In this document: in pieces, positions 22,967 through 26,153 of the stretch
How positions within the stretch are numbered: position 1 is the stretch's first letter
How the letters are laid out: each line of letters begins with the position of its first letter
NCBI GenBank assembly: GCA_034433615.1
Contig: DAOUAJ010000338.1
Coordinates: forward strand, 1 to 26,153
Length of the DNA stretch: 26,153 nucleotides
Direction of reading: 5' to 3'
Origin: DAOUAJ01 sp034433615
GTDB lineage: Bacteria; Chloroflexota; Anaerolineae; DUEN01
The notes under the pieces: model-generated
What the model saw: the letters and a program-made list of their open reading frames with translations, nothing else
Told to the model about the DNA's origin: nothing
Databases searched by the model: none
Position numbers and translations under genes: made by a program

Positions 22967-25030
22967 TTATGCTTCCAACGCGTCGTCAGGCGGCTTTTTG
23001 GCTGCGTAATCCAAAACACTCAGCAGATTGACGGCTATCACATCTGGCGGAATAGCCATCCCGCCATAGTTGCCTGTGACGCTGTTATGGGTGTCTGCGA
23101 AACAGTCGTCGAGAAGCCCCCTTCGATAGAGCTCAAGGGTAGCAGGCAAGTTGTGAGGCAGCCAGTTCTCCTCGGTATGGTCGAGCATCCAACGTAAAGC
23201 GGCCACAGTGATGCCTTTGTGGTAACGGTGCCAGTCAATCTCCGGATCAACCTGGCCCCAGTCTATGCCGCAATTGAGCGATAGGGCAAACGTCTCCAGG
23301 ACCTCCCACTGCACGTGGTCACGCACCCAGTTAGCGAAGTACCAATCACTGGAGCACAGGCAAGGTTTGGTGTTGTATATCATCGGCACCATCCTCGGCT
23401 GCCAGAGATGCGTGAACGGTAACAACGATCGGATCCAGCGGATGGCCTTCTCCAGATACCTGGGGTCTCCAAAGGCTTTGTATCCCAGATAATAAGCGAT
23501 GGCAGCATGGCCAGCCGCGAGCAGATTCGGGCTATGCAACGGCGTCTCCCAATAATCGCCACCTTCAGGGCGGCGCATCGGAAGGCAATACTCCAGCGCC
23601 TTGCGGGCCGCCTCACGGAAAGCCTGTTCACCTGTCGCCTCTGCCACCCTGAGCAGCTCAATAGCTGGAGCCACACAGATGTCCAGCGCGGTATCTTGGG
23701 GTATCCCCATCGGCTCTACACACTCTCTGGCCACTCTGAAGTCATCCTTCACATAGTGCCGGCCATCGGGGTCGAAGGGGAATGAACCGTCCCCGCGCTG
23801 GTAGGACAGCAGTTCTCGCCCTCGCCTCAGTTGATCCTCCCGTGAGGCGGGGAAATGGCTGCGTCGGGCCCTCTCATAACCAGGCTGTCTTCGGCACCAA
23901 TCTATCTTCGCTTGGAGCTCCTTCGCCAGCGAGGAGTCCGCATTCTTCTCGATGTAGCGGTCGGCGAAGCGGGGCGGGACGGGGCGAATCCCGTTGGGCG
24001 TTTGCTCGGTGCCAAAGCCCTTGCCCTCATGCCACAGCCGGGTGTTATAGGCCGCCGCGATGCGGTCGAGAGCCTGTGTGAGAGGCCAACGCGGTTCGGG
24101 AACAGCAGGCAGGCCGTGTCGCTTAACCCAACTGACGACAACATCGAGACTGTCACCCTCGCAGAGGAAGATCTCGGCGTCGAACTCAACTCGTTGATCC
24201 GGATGCAGTTCCAAGGGCGGATCAGCATAGACCTGATTTTCCTGTGCCTCTACTTCCACAGCGGGCACCATCAATCCCATCAAGTGGTTGTTCCGCCGGT
24301 CAATGAAATTGGGCGATGCAAACACGGGTTGGGGGCAGTGCCGCCGGTAATTGAACCAACCGGTAGCCAGTTGGTGAGGGTTCCAGGCCAGGCCGATGCC
24401 TATCCCTCGATGGCTGAGCGCCATGAGCGGGATAGTGACCTTGTTGGGGTGAGGGACAAGCCGCATGGCCCAGGGGTCTTTGAACCAATCCGTCCCGCTA
24501 GACCATTCGTCTCCCATCAGCCATTCGATACCGGGAAAGATGGCGTCGTCCTTCTCAGTGCCAAAAGCGCCTTCCCCAACCTTCAACCACGGTCCGCGCA
24601 CGTATCGTGCATACAGATTGATCTTCGATCTGAGTCTGTATGAGAGATAGAGGATCGGCTGATCAGGCGCGAGGGTGAGGCAGACTTCACCCTCCATGCA
24701 GGGTTGATCGAACGGGTAATTGATCCAACTTTCAAACGAGGTGCCTCGCAGTTTCTCCTGGATGATCACCGACTTGACGGAAAAGATCAGGCGTTCTCCA
24801 AAATCACCCGACTCGCGCTGGATGTCTTGAGACTCAAGGCGCATGGGGATCTCTTGATCTCGCAGCATGAGCTCACCGAGGTGTTCCAAGACGCCCATGA
24901 ATTTCCCCACTGCGGTGTAGATTTCGCCCCACCCCCAGCCGGTGATCCGTTTGTGCACGTCCAGCCGCACGTGTCCATTTTTGAGGGTAATGGTTTCGCC
25001 TGAGTAACTGGCATGTTGATAGCCTGGCAT
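22967..25030 (-). CDS. Uncharacterised protein with alpha/alpha-barrel (six-hairpin glycosidase-like) domain
   Basis: The 687-residue product has an N-terminal beta-rich half (about 1-310: KNGHVRLDVHKRITGWGWGE, FPGIEWLMGDEWSSG, ALSHRGIGIGLAWNPHQLAT). A helical half follows, with patterns of six-hairpin glycosidases and lyases: SYQRGDGSFPFDPDG, ALDICVAPAIELLRVAEATG, FREAARKALEYCLP, LLAAGHAAIAYYLGYKAFGD and LEKAIRWIRSLLPF. No signal peptide is seen. It may act on sugar polymers, but I do not recognise the family and the catalytic residues are not evident. The ATG at 25030 is chosen because AAGGA lies eight bases upstream; ATG 25039 would overlap the upstream stop (ATGA) but has no RBS spacing. 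It is coupled to the upstream gene and is the end of that run. Confidence 0.7.
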   Translation of the reverse strand: MPGYQHASYSGETITLKNGHVRLDVHKRITGWGWGEIYTAVGKFMGVLEHLGELMLRDQEIPMRLESQDIQRESGDFGERLIFSVKSVIIQEKLRGTSFESWINYPFDQPCMEGEVCLTLAPDQPILYLSYRLRSKINLYARYVRGPWLKVGEGAFGTEKDDAIFPGIEWLMGDEWSSGTDWFKDPWAMRLVPHPNKVTIPLMALSHRGIGIGLAWNPHQLATGWFNYRRHCPQPVFASPNFIDRRNNHLMGLMVPAVEVEAQENQVYADPPLELHPDQRVEFDAEIFLCEGDSLDVVVSWVKRHGLPAVPEPRWPLTQALDRIAAAYNTRLWHEGKGFGTEQTPNGIRPVPPRFADRYIEKNADSSLAKELQAKIDWCRRQPGYERARRSHFPASREDQLRRGRELLSYQRGDGSFPFDPDGRHYVKDDFRVARECVEPMGIPQDTALDICVAPAIELLRVAEATGEQAFREAARKALEYCLPMRRPEGGDYWETPLHSPNLLAAGHAAIAYYLGYKAFGDPRYLEKAIRWIRSLLPFTHLWQPRMVPMIYNTKPCLCSSDWYFANWVRDHVQWEVLETFALSLNCGIDWGQVDPEIDWHRYHKGITVAALRWMLDHTEENWLPHNLPATLELYRRGLLDDCFADTHNSVTGNYGGMAIPPDVIAVNLLSVLDYAAKKPPDDALEA

Positions 25031-25035
25031 GGTGA

Positions 25036-26153
25036 TCATCCTTTCCGCGCTTGAGCTTCTGCCTCCCGCCAATGAGCAGTGAAACCGACGCGCGCGTTCT
25101 GCACCACGCGCACCCTGTACTCCAGCGGCCCCTGATATGTGACATAGCACCCTGTAGTATAGTTGTACACTCGCTGACAGGCGGCGGGCTCGATAAGGGC
25201 AGTATAGGTGCCCGACCCTTGCTCGGTTGCCTGGAAAACCTGGTCGAACAGGGGGCGCAAGGTAACCGATGCGCTACCTGAGACCACCGGCGATCCTGCC
25301 CGGTCCACAGCCTGGATGTTGAGCATCTCTCCTATCGGGCCTGATTGGACATCAAGGCGAAGGTAGAACAGTGATTGAAAACGCGCCAGCGCGGCGAGGG
25401 CCCTTCCTGGACATCCTGCTTCGATGGCTTGCCCGGCCGCGTTGACGAAGTACCCGCCCAGGCTGGTGTCAAACCCTGCCTCGTGCCTGGCTTTCAAATC
25501 CTTCTCCGCATCTCGGAGTAACCGCTTCACCTCCTCTATCGGTGGTTGGCATGAAATGGCCAGCACCTCGGTCCCATGGGGAAGGAGTTCTATGCTCAGC
25601 TCCATGTCAGATAACGCCTCGGCATCTGCTTCCCCCAGAGATACGCCTCGCAGCGGCAGAGTCGCTTGATAGGTAAGTCCAGCCGCCAGAAGCCCTCGGG
25701 CAAGCCGCCCACGGACATGCAGCAGCTCAGGCGCGGTATTGACTAACACGATGATGTGATTCAGCCCGTCAGTCAGGGGGAACGCCTCTATGAACGCTCC
25801 ACGATGAGCGCCATCATTACGCACAGCCGTCAGACTGAAGGGCCGTACCAGGGTCTTCTCCTCTGCAAAGCAGACGATTCGGTCCAGCAAAATGTCGTGC
25901 CACATGTCTGCGATGTAGTATATGCGATCCAGAAAAGCGCGAGCATAGGGCGTGCGTAGATGCAGCACCTCACCCTTGCCCAGGGAGAAGCGCCGCTCAC
26001 GATAACGCCAGTCCATACCGGGCTGCCACGGCGCTGCGGTTTCCAGCCATGCCGGCCGATCGGGCCAGGCAAGCTGGCCGTTGTCGCAGCAAAACCGCCC
26101 ATCGGCTTCATCATCTATCAGGATCAGACGGCCACCTTCCTCAACGAACTTTT
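25036..26153 (-). CDS. Large uncharacterised protein, possibly glutamine-amidotransferase-like (partial, 5' end outside window)
   Basis: The frame is open from the right edge to a stop at 25036-25038 (371 residues seen), although the first ATG inside the window is at 26014-26016. The visible N-terminal part KFVEEGGRLILIDDEADG is like the end of a class-I glutamine-amidotransferase-like domain found in glycosidases of the beta-galactosidase type (trimerisation region), so the ATG at 26016 is not the true start. Then come DWRYRERRFSLGKGEVLHLR, a beta-sandwich-like region (AFIEAFPLTDGLNHIIVLVN), a helical linker (EEVKRLLRDAEKDLKARHEA) and a final beta-rich region (SGPIGEMLNIQAVDRAGSPV). The stop overlaps an ATG of the next gene. 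A carbohydrate-related function is an inference. Confidence 0.65.
   Translation of the reverse strand, partial: KFVEEGGRLILIDDEADGRFCCDNGQLAWPDRPAWLETAAPWQPGMDWRYRERRFSLGKGEVLHLRTPYARAFLDRIYYIADMWHDILLDRIVCFAEEKTLVRPFSLTAVRNDGAHRGAFIEAFPLTDGLNHIIVLVNTAPELLHVRGRLARGLLAAGLTYQATLPLRGVSLGEADAEALSDMELSIELLPHGTEVLAISCQPPIEEVKRLLRDAEKDLKARHEAGFDTSLGGYFVNAAGQAIEAGCPGRALAALARFQSLFYLRLDVQSGPIGEMLNIQAVDRAGSPVVSGSASVTLRPLFDQVFQATEQGSGTYTALIEPAACQRVYNYTTGCYVTYQGPLEYRVRVVQNARVGFTAHWREAEAQARKG

Overview
The window is high-GC, tightly packed bacterial chromosome. The best guess is a member of the Chloroflexota. The reasons are the alaS - membrane-anchored 'baseplate J-like' protein - ruvX - mltG order, the two-domain EcfA protein, and intergenic spacers made of iterated short words in inverted orientation. 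This assignment rests on family knowledge and gene order, not on a phylogenetic marker. No rRNA, tRNA, CRISPR array, transposase or phage gene was found.

Left part (1-9465). A truncated beta-helix protein gene and tyrS read leftward. A divergent promoter pair separates tyrS from a rightward run: a 50-codon ORF, alaS, a membrane protein with a large beta-rich exterior, ruvX, mltG and an orphan Leu/Ile/Val-type solute-binding lipoprotein. The tyrS and alaS promoters are both near-consensus with 17-bp spacers, and an imperfect 24-bp inverted repeat of iterated words lies between them.

Middle (9581-16000). A GT4 glycosyltransferase gene is followed by glcD, glcE and glcF, a three-subunit glycolate (or related 2-hydroxyacid) oxidase that would feed electrons from C2 acids into the cell. 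A convergent CDF metal exporter follows, whose metal-site residues (N/D and D/D) suggest manganese or iron rather than zinc.

16171-18600 holds the least familiar unit. A perfect 11-bp inverted repeat overlaps a possible extended -10 element. It precedes a small protein resembling the TIR/DUF4062 nucleotide-binding-like fold, and then a membrane-anchored protein that joins an Asp-box (sialidase/sortilin-like) propeller segment to a HEAT-repeat array. A strong hairpin closes the unit. It could be a signalling or conflict module, but nothing in the sequence proves a function.

Right part (18636-26153). Leftward genes encode a complete ECF vitamin-type transporter (S component, fused double ATPase, T component). 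Divergent from it is an AIR-synthase/HypE-like enzyme. The two back-to-back promoters are flanked by inverted copies of the same ~20-bp sequence, so both transcripts should start with similar leaders. At the right edge are two co-directional, overlapping genes for an alpha/alpha-barrel carbohydrate-active-type protein and a large protein open to the window edge. The second may carry a glutamine-amidotransferase-like domain as in glycosidases.

A theme across the window is iterated-word inverted repeats at gene boundaries. In several cases they have become part of the coding sequence (N-termini of mltG, the lipoprotein and glcF; C-terminus of the lipoprotein). The lipoprotein gene also contains an in-frame perfect 18-bp hairpin.
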